Positions 1-6,070 of a DNA stretch of 6,526 nt are shown here, in pieces. This DNA comes from Chloroflexota bacterium. GTDB taxonomy: Bacteria > Chloroflexota > Limnocylindria > Limnocylindrales > CSP1-4. The position numbers were made by a program, and so were the translations under genes. How positions within the stretch are numbered: the stretch's first letter is position 1; each line of letters opens with the position of its first letter. The notes under the pieces were generated by a model. It saw nothing but the letters and a program-made list of their open reading frames with translations, had not been told where the DNA came from and ran no database searches. Location: NCBI GenBank assembly GCA_021815005.1, contig JAKAHL010000117.1, positions 1-6,526 of the forward strand, read 5' to 3'.

Positions 1-815
1 GTGAGCAGCCGCTCGATGGCCAGCAGGTGCTCGTCGAGGTCCGCCGCCCAGGCCTTCCAGGAGAGCCCTCGCCGGATCCGCGCCGCCGCCGCCGAGCGCC
101 GCTCCGCGTCGCGGCCGCGGATCTCCATGTGGCCGAGCTCGAGGTTCGGGACCAGCATCCCGTCGTAGAACAGCGCGGAGCCGGTCCCGGTCCCGAGGGT
201 GATCAGGAACACGGTGCCCCGGCGGCCGACCCCGGCGCCGAACCGCATCTCGGCGACGCCGGCGGCGTCGGCATCGTTGATCAGGTGGACGGGGCGACCG
301 AGCACGCGCTCCATCGCCGCGTCCGCGTCGAAGTCCACCCAGCCGGCGTCCACGTTGGCTGCCGTCCGCGTCACGCCGCCGGTGATCACGCCCGGGAAGC
401 CCACGCCGACGGCCGTGTCCGGCGCCAGTTGAACCTCCTGGCCGATCCGCCGGACGATCCGCGCGATCGACGCGATGACCGCGGCGGGCGCCGACGGCTG
501 GGGCGTGAGGACGCGATGGCGCTCGCTGATGAGCTCGCCCGTGTCCAGGTCCACGGCCGCCGCCTTGATCCCGCTGCCCCCGACGTCCACGCCGATCGCG
601 ACCCGCCGGCCCTCGATGGACTTTGCCGGCCCCTGCACCGGCGCGACGGCGTCCTCCTCCGGATCTGCCTCGGGGTGCTCGGCGACCAGCACCTCGGCTT
701 CCTCGGCTGCCTCCACGGCCTTGGCCTCGTCAGGCTCGACGGTCTGGGCCGGCTTGTCCACCGCGGGCGCCACGCCGACCTCCGGGGCGGGAGTTTCGTG
801 GGGCTGGGTGTCCAT
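1..815 (-). CDS. ppgK: Polyphosphate glucokinase (ROK family), 3' end cut by window edge
   Basis: Predicted cytoplasmic kinase that phosphorylates glucose to glucose-6-phosphate using polyphosphate and/or ATP. The readable part is 271 residues and no stop is reached before base 1; by family length roughly 60 C-terminal residues are missing. The phosphate-binding motif [10 protein letters not shown] is at residues 75-84, [18 protein letters not shown] at 139-156, the catalytic-base motif INDADAAG at 179-186 (Asp181), the second glycine-rich loop [10 protein letters not shown] at 207-216, and the family signature NLELGH at 224-229, followed by LSWKAWA near the cut. The order and wording match actinobacterial/Chloroflexota PPGK rather than zinc-motif ROK sugar kinases. 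The start at 815 is chosen because GGAGG lies 7 bases upstream. This leaves an acidic Ala/Glu/Pro/Val-rich tail of about 70 residues before the kinase core. It is last in a leftward run, 64 bases after the SDR gene. Family call very likely; polyphosphate preference is inferred from family. Confidence 0.9.
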   Translation of the reverse strand, partial: MDTQPHETPAPEVGVAPAVDKPAQTVEPDEAKAVEAAEEAEVLVAEHPEADPEEDAVAPVQGPAKSIEGRRVAIGVDVGGSGIKAAAVDLDTGELISERHRVLTPQPSAPAAVIASIARIVRRIGQEVQLAPDTAVGVGFPGVITGGVTRTAANVDAGWVDFDADAAMERVLGRPVHLINDADAAGVAEMRFGAGVGRRGTVFLITLGTGTGSALFYDGMLVPNLELGHMEIRGRDAERRSAAAARIRRGLSWKAWAADLDEHLLAIERLL

Positions 816-822
816 GACGCGG

Positions 823-827
823 CCTCC
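823..827 (-). promoter_or_regulatory. Ribosome binding site of the glucokinase
   Basis: GGAGG on the minus strand, 7 bases before the ATG at 815. It decides the start: the kinase core begins only near residue 73, yet the good Shine-Dalgarno site is here, so the N-terminal extension is probably translated. Confidence 0.7.
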
Positions 828-879
828 GTTGCGGCGCCCGGCTGGGCTCGGGACGCGCCCGGACCCGGCGCCTCGTCGT

Positions 880-1647
880 CTAGAAGTAGTTCACCGTGAT
901 GCCGCCATCGATGACGAAGTTGGCGCCGTTGGTCCAGCGCGACTCGTCCGAGGCGAGGTAGATGCCGACGCTGACGATCTCCTCGGGCCTGCCGAAGCGG
1001 CCCGAGGGGTTGCGGTTGAGGCGGAGGGCCTTGGCCGCCTCGTCCTTGAGCAGCCAGTCCATGAGCAGGGGCGTCTCGATGGGGCCGGGGCTGATGGCGT
1101 TGGTGCGGACACCGCGGCCTGCGAACTGGACCGCGAGGCTCCGCGTCAGGGCGAGGACGGCGCCCTTGGACGCCGTGTAGGCGTCCTGCGGGACCGAGCA
1201 GCCGAGGATGGCAACGAACGACGCGATGTTGATGATGGACCCGCTGCCCTGCTCGAGCATCGGCGGGATCGCGTACTTGCAGCCCAGGAACACGCCCCGG
1301 ACGTTGACCGCCATGACCTTGTCCCAGGTCGCCACGTCGGTGTCGACCACCGAGTGGTCTGCCTCGGGCATGATCCCGGCGTTGTTGTAGAGCGCGTCCA
1401 CGCGGCCGAACGTGGCCACCGCGTGCTGGACCATCCCGCGCGCGTCGTCCTCGCTGGACACGTCGGCGCGCACGAAGGTGGCCTCGCCGCCGGCCGCCCT
1501 GACGGCCGCCACCACGGTCTCGCCAGCCGACTCGGACACGTCGGAGACCACCACGCGGGCGCCTTCCCTGGCGAACAGCTCCGCGGCGACCTTGCCCATG
1601 CCGCTGCCGCCGCCAGTGATGATGGTGACCTTGCCGTCCAGTCGCAT
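880..1647 (-). CDS. SDR-family NAD(P)-dependent oxidoreductase 1 (classical type)
   Basis: A 255-residue classical short-chain dehydrogenase/reductase, full length for the family and expected to be a cytoplasmic tetramer. The Rossmann cofactor loop TGGGSGMGK is at residues 11-19, with Asp36 at the end of the second beta strand, which favours NAD(H) over NADP(H). The DV motif is Asp62-Val63, NNAG is 88-91, and the catalytic tetrad is Asn115, Ser143, Tyr157 and Lys161 (YTASK). The PGPIETP stretch follows the active site, and the C terminus GGITVNYF resembles the usual DGG end. The reading frame stays open upstream to 2181, but that part overlaps the ligase gene. GGAG 9 bases before the ATG at 1647 and the standard SDR N terminus ([14 protein letters not shown]) fix the start. 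It lies 131 bases after the ligase and 64 before the glucokinase. The substrate is not readable; an alcohol or hydroxy intermediate of the neighbouring pathway is an inference. Confidence 0.93.
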   Translation of the reverse strand: MRLDGKVTIITGGGSGMGKVAAELFAREGARVVVSDVSESAGETVVAAVRAAGGEATFVRADVSSEDDARGMVQHAVATFGRVDALYNNAGIMPEADHSVVDTDVATWDKVMAVNVRGVFLGCKYAIPPMLEQGSGSIINIASFVAILGCSVPQDAYTASKGAVLALTRSLAVQFAGRGVRTNAISPGPIETPLLMDWLLKDEAAKALRLNRNPSGRFGRPEEIVSVGIYLASDESRWTNGANFVIDGGITVNYF

Positions 1648-1656
1648 CGATGATCG

Positions 1657-1660
1657 CTCC
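1657..1660 (-). promoter_or_regulatory. Ribosome binding site of SDR 1
   Basis: GGAG on the minus strand, 9 bases before the ATG at 1647. It supports the short SDR start against the much longer open frame that continues to 2181. Confidence 0.65.
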
Positions 1661-1734
1661 GGTGTATTGGGACGTAACGAAATGATTGTCGCAAGCGTAG
1701 CCAAATTGCTGGCGGCGCGGGTTGGCGAATCGGG

Positions 1735-1756
1735 AGACCGGCCGAGCGACCGGTCT
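1735..1756 (-). other. Hairpin-forming inverted repeat between ligase and SDR 1
   Basis: The arms AGACCGG (1735-1741) and CCGGTCT (1750-1756) are perfect 7-base complements around an 8-base loop. The hairpin begins 22 bases after the ligase stop in the direction of transcription. No T run follows on the minus strand, so it is not a standard intrinsic terminator. It could be a processing, stability or attenuation element, or chance in GC-rich DNA. The rest of the 131-base gap (1648-1778) includes a relatively AT-rich stretch at about 1672-1710. I could not identify a well-spaced -35/-10 pair there. Confidence 0.35.
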
Positions 1757-1778
1757 GGGCCGTCCGGCCGGCGGGGCG

Positions 1779-3209
1779 TCAGCCGCGCTCGAGGTATCGC
1801 TCGCGGTCCCAGTTGTGCACGACCGCGTCGTACTGCGTCTGCTCCACGCGGGCGGCGTTGAGGTAGTGGTCCACCACGTCGTCGCCGAAGATCTCGCGGG
1901 CTGCCTCGGACCGCTCGAGCTCGCCGATGGCCTCCCACAGCGCGCGCGGCATCCGCGGGTGCCCCTCGGCCGCGTACCCGTTGCCTCGGAACTCCGGCTC
2001 GAGCGGCAGCCCGTGCTCGATGCCGTACAGCCCCGCGCCGATCATCGCCGCGTAGGTGAGGTATGCGTTCATGTCGCCGCCCGGGAAGCGGTTCTCCACG
2101 TGGAGGGCACCCCCGTGGCCCACCAGCCGGAAGCCGGTGGTGCGGTTGTCCCGCCCCCAGACCACGTTGACCGGCGCCCACGAGAGCGCCGCGTACCGCT
2201 TGTACGAGTTGACGAACGGCGCGATGAACGGGGCCAGCTCGCGCGAGAGCTTCATCATCCCGGCCATGAACTGCGAGCCCAGGGTGGAGATGCCGTACGG
2301 GCCGGCAGGCTCGCCGGACGCGGCGGCGAACAGCGGGCGGTCGTCCTCAGCACCCCAGATGCTCATGTGCAGGTGGCCCGAGGACCCGGTCCAGCGGTGG
2401 TCCGGCTTGGCCATGAACGTGATGCCCCAGCCGTTGAGGTAGGCGATCTCCTTGGCCCCGTGCTTGAAGACCACCGTGCGGTCGGCCGACTCGAGCACGT
2501 GGTCGTAGCGAATGTTGACCTCGTGCTGGCCGGGCGCCGCCTCGCCCTTGCTGAACTCGATCGGGATGCGCGCCTCGGTCATGAGGTTGCGCAGGAGACG
2601 GTGGAGCGGCTCGGCCTTGACCGCCTGGAGCAGGTGGTAGTCCTCGTTGTAGTAGCCGAACGGCTTGGGCACCGGCCAGCCGCGGTCGGCCAGGCTCTCC
2701 CAGCTGTCCTTGAGGACGTAGTACTCCAGCTCCGAGCCGGCCTTGACGACGATGCCCATCGAGGCGGCCTTCTCGACCTGGCGCTTGAGGATCGTCCGCG
2801 GGGCGACCGGGATCTCGTCGCCCTCGTCGTCGGTGGCGTCCGCGAGCACGAGCGCGGTCTTCTCGAGCCAGGGCAGGACCCGCAGCGTGTCCCAGACCGG
2901 GGCGGCGATCCAGTCGCCGTAGCCGGTCTCCCAGTTCATGAGCTTGAACCCGCCGGGCGTGTTCATCTCCATATCGGTGCCCAGCAGGTAGGTGCAGAAG
3001 TGGGCGCCGTGGTCGATGACCCCGTTGAGGAACGCCTGCGCCTGGACCCGCTTGCCGACCAGGCGGCCCTGCATATCGGTGATGGCCACGATCAGGGTGT
3101 CGATCTCGCCCGAGCGGACCATCCCCTCGAGCTCCTCGAGGCGGGGGTGCTTGCCGTGCGGCTTGTGGGCATGACCGGCGGCGGGACGGGGGCGGTTCTG
3201 ATTCGGCAT
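1779..3209 (-). CDS. Glutamine synthetase-family ligase, probably gamma-glutamyl-amine (polyamine/amino alcohol) synthetase
   Basis: A 476-residue glutamine synthetase-fold ligase, cytoplasmic, expected to join the gamma-carboxyl of glutamate to an amine using ATP. The beta-grasp N domain includes DMQGRLVGKRV (45-55). The catalytic domain has SELEYYV (159-165; Glu160/Glu162), KGEAAPGQHEV (221-231; Glu223/Glu230), the ATP-site GSSGHLHMS (275-283; His279), NSYKRY (334-339), NRTTGFR (355-361) and ENRFPGGDMNAYL (372-384; Glu372, Arg374). Aligned to E. coli GlnA NSYKRLVPGYEAPV, the ammonium-site Glu327 position is Trp344 (NSYKRYAALSWAPV). The NLYDLP adenylylation motif is absent. Both features point to the PuuA/GlnA3/GlnA4/IpuC side of the family rather than housekeeping GlnA. 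AGGA 9 bases upstream supports the start at 3209; Met30 is a weaker alternative because it would cut a conserved helix. Residues 12-21 are His-rich. The gene sits between two SDR genes and near a divergent permease. Family certain; amine substrate inferred and unidentified. Confidence 0.93.
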   Translation of the reverse strand: MPNQNRPRPAAGHAHKPHGKHPRLEELEGMVRSGEIDTLIVAITDMQGRLVGKRVQAQAFLNGVIDHGAHFCTYLLGTDMEMNTPGGFKLMNWETGYGDWIAAPVWDTLRVLPWLEKTALVLADATDDEGDEIPVAPRTILKRQVEKAASMGIVVKAGSELEYYVLKDSWESLADRGWPVPKPFGYYNEDYHLLQAVKAEPLHRLLRNLMTEARIPIEFSKGEAAPGQHEVNIRYDHVLESADRTVVFKHGAKEIAYLNGWGITFMAKPDHRWTGSSGHLHMSIWGAEDDRPLFAAASGEPAGPYGISTLGSQFMAGMMKLSRELAPFIAPFVNSYKRYAALSWAPVNVVWGRDNRTTGFRLVGHGGALHVENRFPGGDMNAYLTYAAMIGAGLYGIEHGLPLEPEFRGNGYAAEGHPRMPRALWEAIGELERSEAAREIFGDDVVDHYLNAARVEQTQYDAVVHNWDRERYLERG

Positions 3210-3218
3210 CGGGGGCGT

Positions 3219-3222
3219 TCCT
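3219..3222 (-). promoter_or_regulatory. Ribosome binding site of the ligase
   Basis: AGGA within AGAGAGGAA on the minus strand, 9 bases before the ATG at 3209. The gap to the preceding SDR stop is only 60 bases with no evident terminator, which is consistent with co-transcription. The gap also contains a tandem CTTGCG pair (plus-strand reading, about 3237-3248) of no evident meaning. Confidence 0.6.
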
Positions 3223-3269
3223 CTCTAGCTCCTGGCTTGCGCTTGCGCGGGAAACGAACGATGCGGGGA

Positions 3270-4028
3270 CTACTTCGCCGTCATCGCGCCGTCGGCCACG
3301 ATGACGGCCCCGGTGACGAACGAGGCCTCGTCCGACGCCAGGAACAGGGCGACGTTGGCCAACTCGCGGGGCGTGCCCGGCCGGCCGATCGGCTGGAAGG
3401 AGTCGATGGTGGCGTAGACCTCCTGGAGGCCTCCGAGCATCTCGGCGTGGGCGTAGTTGATGGGGGTGTCGACCCAGCCCGGGGCGAGGGCGTTGCAGCG
3501 GATGCCCTGCTTGGCGTAGTCGAGCGCGATGCCTTTGCTGAGCATGACGATGGCGCCCTTGGACGTGGCGTAGATGGCGAGATACGGCTCGGCGACCAGG
3601 CCGTTCACGCTGGTCGTGTTGATCAGCGAGCCGCCGCCTTGGCGGAGCATGTGGGGGATCGCGTAGCGGCAGCCGAAGATGCAGCCCTTCACGTTGACGT
3701 TGATCGTCCGGTCGACAACCTCGTCGGGGACCTCGTGGAACACGCCCGGGATGTTGACTCCCGCGTTGTTGAACGCGACGTCGAGTCGGCCCCAGCGCTC
3801 GACGGTGCCGTCGGTGTAGGCCTTGACCTGCGCCGCGTCCGAGACGTCGGCCGCGACGGCGAACGCCGCGTCCCCGATCTCCCGGGCCGTGGCCTCCACC
3901 GCCTCGCGGTTGATATCCACGCAGGTGACCCGCGCGCCCTCCTCGGCGAAGCGGATGGCGCTCGCCTTGCCGATGCCGGAACCCGCACCGGTGATGATCG
4001 CGACCTTGCCGGCCAGCCGATCGCCCAT
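3270..4028 (-). CDS. SDR-family NAD(P)-dependent oxidoreductase 2 (classical type)
   Basis: A 252-residue classical short-chain dehydrogenase and the first gene of the leftward set. The cofactor loop TGAGSGIGK is at residues 13-21; Asp38 closes the second beta strand and suggests NAD(H). Asp61-Val62 follows, NNAG is 87-90, and the catalytic tetrad is Asn112, Ser140, Tyr153 and Lys157 (YATSK). APGWVDTP follows the active site, and the end ADGAMTAK replaces the common DGG. AGGAGG 10 bases before the ATG at 4028 gives a confident start. It resembles SDR 1: over one 20-residue stretch after the active-site Asn (GCKYAIP versus GCRYAIP and onward) 14 positions are identical, but motifs and ends differ, so this is not a recent duplication. 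It probably oxidises a hydroxyl group of a pathway intermediate, or reduces the matching carbonyl; the substrate is unknown. The divergent permease starts 156 bases away. Confidence 0.94.
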   Translation of the reverse strand: MGDRLAGKVAIITGAGSGIGKASAIRFAEEGARVTCVDINREAVEATAREIGDAAFAVAADVSDAAQVKAYTDGTVERWGRLDVAFNNAGVNIPGVFHEVPDEVVDRTINVNVKGCIFGCRYAIPHMLRQGGGSLINTTSVNGLVAEPYLAIYATSKGAIVMLSKGIALDYAKQGIRCNALAPGWVDTPINYAHAEMLGGLQEVYATIDSFQPIGRPGTPRELANVALFLASDEASFVTGAVIVADGAMTAK

Positions 4029-4038
4029 GCCTGCTGTT

Positions 4039-4044
4039 CCTCCT
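4039..4044 (-). promoter_or_regulatory. Ribosome binding site of SDR 2
   Basis: A full AGGAGG on the minus strand, 10 bases before the ATG at 4028. It is one of the two strongest sites in the window. I found no convincing -35/-10 pair for this direction in the 156-base divergent gap, although one must lie here if the four leftward genes form an operon. Confidence 0.75.
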
Positions 4045-4077
4045 GCTGCGCCTGGGCCAGAGTTCCCTGCAAGAAAG

Positions 4078-4109
4078 TTGACACGCCCCTAGGAACCTGC
4101 GCTTACTCT
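4078..4109 (+). promoter_or_regulatory. Candidate promoter of the permease
   Basis: A perfect TTGACA -35 box lies at 4078-4083. Possible -10 boxes are CTTACT (4102-4107, 18-base spacer) and TACTCT (4104-4109, 20-base spacer, fits the TAnnnT pattern of high-GC bacteria). Neither -10 is strong. The implied start of transcription is about 70 bases before the permease ATG. Confidence 0.35.
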
Positions 4110-4112
4110 GCG

Positions 4113-4145
4113 GATCGAGGGGCGGTCTCGCGGAGGCCGCGATCG
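4113..4145 (+). other. Nested inverted repeats in the permease leader
   Basis: An inner interrupted palindrome CGCGGAGGCCGCG lies at 4129-4141, inside a wider pair GATCG (4113-4117) and CGATC (4140-4144). The inner and outer right arms overlap, so they are alternatives and not one continuous stem. Lying between the candidate promoter and the ribosome binding site, this could be an operator or a leader RNA structure. Chance occurrence in GC-rich DNA is also possible. Confidence 0.25.
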
Positions 4146-4168
4146 TAGCGCGACTGGCAACGCGCAGA

Positions 4169-4174
4169 AGGAGG
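4169..4174 (+). promoter_or_regulatory. Ribosome binding site of the permease
   Basis: AGGAGG within AAGGAGGG, 10 bases before the ATG at 4185. It confirms this start and gives the hydrophilic cytoplasmic N terminus expected for the family. Confidence 0.8.
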
Positions 4175-4184
4175 GTTTCACCGA

Positions 4185-5846
4185 ATGGCCGCTCCGCCCG
4201 CAGGCGCGCCGTCGACGGGAGTCCGCTCCCGGGACGAGGAACGTCTCCATCAGCTCGGCTACGCGCAGGAGCTGCGGCGTGGCATGAAGACGTTCTCGAA
4301 TTTCGCGGTCTCGTTCACGATCATCTCGATCCTGTCGGGCTGCCTGACGCTGTTTAAGTTCGGCATGCTGGCCGGCGGGCCGGCGGTCATGACGCTCGGC
4401 TGGCTGTTCGTCGGCTTCTTCGTGATCCTGGTGGCGTTCGGCATGGCCGAGGTGGCCTCGAGCTACCCCACCGCGGGCGGGCTCTACTACTGGGCGGCCA
4501 AGCTCGCCGACGAGGCGGGTGCGAACGGGGCGCGCTGGAGCTGGTTCACGGGCTGGTTCAACCTGGTGGGCCAGGTGGCGGTCACGGCGGGCATCGACTT
4601 CGGCCTCGCGACGTTCCTCCAGGCATTCCTCAACTACCTGTTCGGCTACCCGCTCGATCCCATCTACCTGGTTGGGCTGTACGGCGTGCTGCTCGTCATC
4701 CACGCCCTGCTCAACACGTTCGGCATCCGCCTCGTCTCGCTGCTCAACAGCGTGTCCGTCTGGTGGCACCTGGCGGGCGTGGGCGCGATCGTCGTGGTGA
4801 CGGTGCTGCTCAACCAGCACTCGCGAACCGACGTGGGGACCGTGTTCTCGACCTTCGTCGACCGCACGGGCAGCACCCCGGACGCCGGCTGGCCGGGCCC
4901 GATGGTGGGCGGCATCGCGCTCTACGTCATGCTCATCGGCCTGCTGAACGCGCAGTACACCCTGACCGGCTACGACGCCTCGGCCCACATGTCCGAGGAG
5001 ACGCACGACGCTGAGCGGTCCGCCCCGAAGGGCATCATCTGGTCGGTGATCATCTCGGTGATCTTCGGGTTCATCCTCCTCCTGGCGATGAACATCGGGA
5101 TCACGCCCGACAAGGTGTTCACGGATAACTCGGCGACGCCGGGCACGGCCCTCATCAACGGCTACGACCACGCGTTCAATGCGCTGGTCCCGCCGGCCCA
5201 GATCTGGATCGACGACGTCGGCCAGACTGGCGGGCTGATCATCCTGTTCCTCGTCATCGGCGCGCAGTTCTTCTGCGGGATGGCCTCGGTCACGGCCAAC
5301 TCCCGGATGATCTACGCCTTCGCCCGAGACGGGGCCATCCCCGGCAGCTCGTTCTGGCACCAGATCAACAAGCGAACCCGGACGCCCACCAACTCGATCT
5401 GGCTGGCGGCCGTCGGCGCGTTCATCTTGGGCGTGCCGTACCTGTGGAGCCCGGTCGCCTACTTCGCGATCACCTCGATCGCCGTCATCGGCCTCTACGT
5501 CGCGTACATCTCGCCGGTGTTCCTGCGGGTCCGCGCCGGGTCCCGGTTCAAGCCCGGTCCGTGGAGCCTCGGCAGGTGGGGCCGCCCGATCGGGATCGTC
5601 GCCACCGTCTGGGTGGTGGTGATCTGCGTCCTGTTCATGCTGCCGCAGTACCTGCCGCAGGTGGACTCCACCGGCTTGGTCTGGGCAGACCTGAACTTCA
5701 CGCCTGTGGTCTTCCTCGTCGTGCTCGGAGGGGCGGCCCTCTGGTACCAGGTCTCGGCCAAGAACTGGTTCAAGGGGCCCAAGGTCCAGGGCACGTCCGA
5801 GGAGTTGGCCGCAATCGAGCGTGAGCTCGAGCTCGCGGACGCCTAG
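4185..5846 (+). CDS. APC-superfamily amino acid/amine permease (ACT-like, GABA/choline/polyamine type)
   Basis: A 553-residue inner-membrane secondary transporter, full length. After a hydrophilic N terminus comes the family hallmark ELRRGMKTFSNFAVSF (29-44) leading into helix 1. I read about 12 membrane segments, near 38-60, 64-92, 122-148, 158-180, 184-209, 239-261, 283-304, 349-372, 403-420, 424-447, 466-487 and 503-522. Further signatures are EVASSYPTAGGLYYWAAKLA (89-108) after helix 2, GYDASAHMSEET (262-273) in the helix 6-7 loop, and NSRMIYAFARDGAIPG (372-387) after helix 8. These are typical of the amino acid/choline transporter group that includes GABA and choline permeases, probably driven by proton or cation symport. 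The C-terminal tail after about 530 is charged and helical. It is divergent from the ligase/SDR genes, so it likely imports their substrate; the substrate itself is not readable from sequence. Confidence 0.93.
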   Translation: MAAPPAGAPSTGVRSRDEERLHQLGYAQELRRGMKTFSNFAVSFTIISILSGCLTLFKFGMLAGGPAVMTLGWLFVGFFVILVAFGMAEVASSYPTAGGLYYWAAKLADEAGANGARWSWFTGWFNLVGQVAVTAGIDFGLATFLQAFLNYLFGYPLDPIYLVGLYGVLLVIHALLNTFGIRLVSLLNSVSVWWHLAGVGAIVVVTVLLNQHSRTDVGTVFSTFVDRTGSTPDAGWPGPMVGGIALYVMLIGLLNAQYTLTGYDASAHMSEETHDAERSAPKGIIWSVIISVIFGFILLLAMNIGITPDKVFTDNSATPGTALINGYDHAFNALVPPAQIWIDDVGQTGGLIILFLVIGAQFFCGMASVTANSRMIYAFARDGAIPGSSFWHQINKRTRTPTNSIWLAAVGAFILGVPYLWSPVAYFAITSIAVIGLYVAYISPVFLRVRAGSRFKPGPWSLGRWGRPIGIVATVWVVVICVLFMLPQYLPQVDSTGLVWADLNFTPVVFLVVLGGAALWYQVSAKNWFKGPKVQGTSEELAAIERELELADA

Positions 5847-5871
5847 CTAGCTCTTAGCCTTGAACCGCGTG

Positions 5872-5902
5872 GAGGGCCCGGGGGCGTCGCCTCCGGGCTC
5901 TC
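5872..5902 (+). terminator. Hairpin after the permease, possible terminator
   Basis: The arms 5872-5881 (GAGGGCCCGG) and 5893-5902 (CCGGGCTCTC) pair over 10 bases with a single G-U. The loop can add three more pairs (5883-5885 with 5889-5891). It starts 25 bases after the stop codon. There is no immediate T tract (only GGGGTTTCTC from 5910), so termination may be weak or of the U-poor type seen in high-GC bacteria. Confidence 0.5.
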
Positions 5903-5998
5903 CGATTGCGGGGTTTCTCGCAGCGCTGGCGCGCGGCGGTGCGTCCCGCGGAGCTGGCCATCCGGAGCGTCGCGAAGCGGCGCTCGGCGAAACGCGGC

Positions 5999-6017
5999 CG
6001 GGCGCGCCGCGCGCCCG
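5999..6017. repeat. 19-base palindrome upstream of the lipoprotein gene
   Basis: CGGGCGCGCCGCGCGCCCG has perfect 9-base arms around a single central C, 53 bases before the lipoprotein ATG. It could be a dimeric regulator's operator or an RNA hairpin. The 224-base gap (5847-6070) otherwise holds the terminator-like hairpin and no promoter that I can recognise. Confidence 0.45.
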
Positions 6018-6061
6018 CAGGACCGAGTACCGTTGCCCGATCCGAGCCGTCCCACAGCGTT

Positions 6062-6065
6062 GGAG
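6062..6065 (+). promoter_or_regulatory. Ribosome binding site of the lipoprotein
   Basis: GGAG, 5 bases before the ATG at 6071. The spacing is short but usable. It is supported by the signal peptide that begins exactly at this Met. Confidence 0.45.
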
Positions 6066-6070
6066 CCCAG

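Noticed and set aside
855..871. GCGCC/GGCGC inverted repeat between SDR 1 and glucokinase, considered as a terminator
   Set aside because: Only five-base arms, no T tract, and common by chance at this base composition.
475..1653. 392-codon open frame on the plus strand opposite SDR 1 and the glucokinase
   Set aside because: No family motif and no good ribosome binding site; explained as a shadow of the two minus-strand genes.
1648..2181. Upstream extension of the SDR 1 frame into the ligase gene
   Set aside because: It would add 178 residues of Arg/Gly/Pro/Ala-rich sequence overlapping the ligase. The SDR fold starts at the Met at 1647 with its own ribosome binding site.
1722..4148. 808-codon open frame on the plus strand, antisense to the ligase and SDR 2
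   Set aside because: Its product is Arg/Gly/Val/Asp/Leu-rich with no recognisable domain, and it lies opposite two genes with full family motifs and ribosome binding sites. Long antisense frames are expected in GC-rich coding DNA.
4089..5360. 423-codon open frame on the minus strand opposite the permease
   Set aside because: Low-complexity Arg/Asp/Glu/His-rich product with no motif; the plus strand encodes a complete transporter over the same bases.
5823..5834. GAGCTCGAGCTC palindrome/repeat and the nearby CTAGCTAG
   Set aside because: The first encodes the Glu-Leu-Glu-Leu end of the permease C-terminal helix; the second is short and overlaps the stop codon. Neither needs a separate function.
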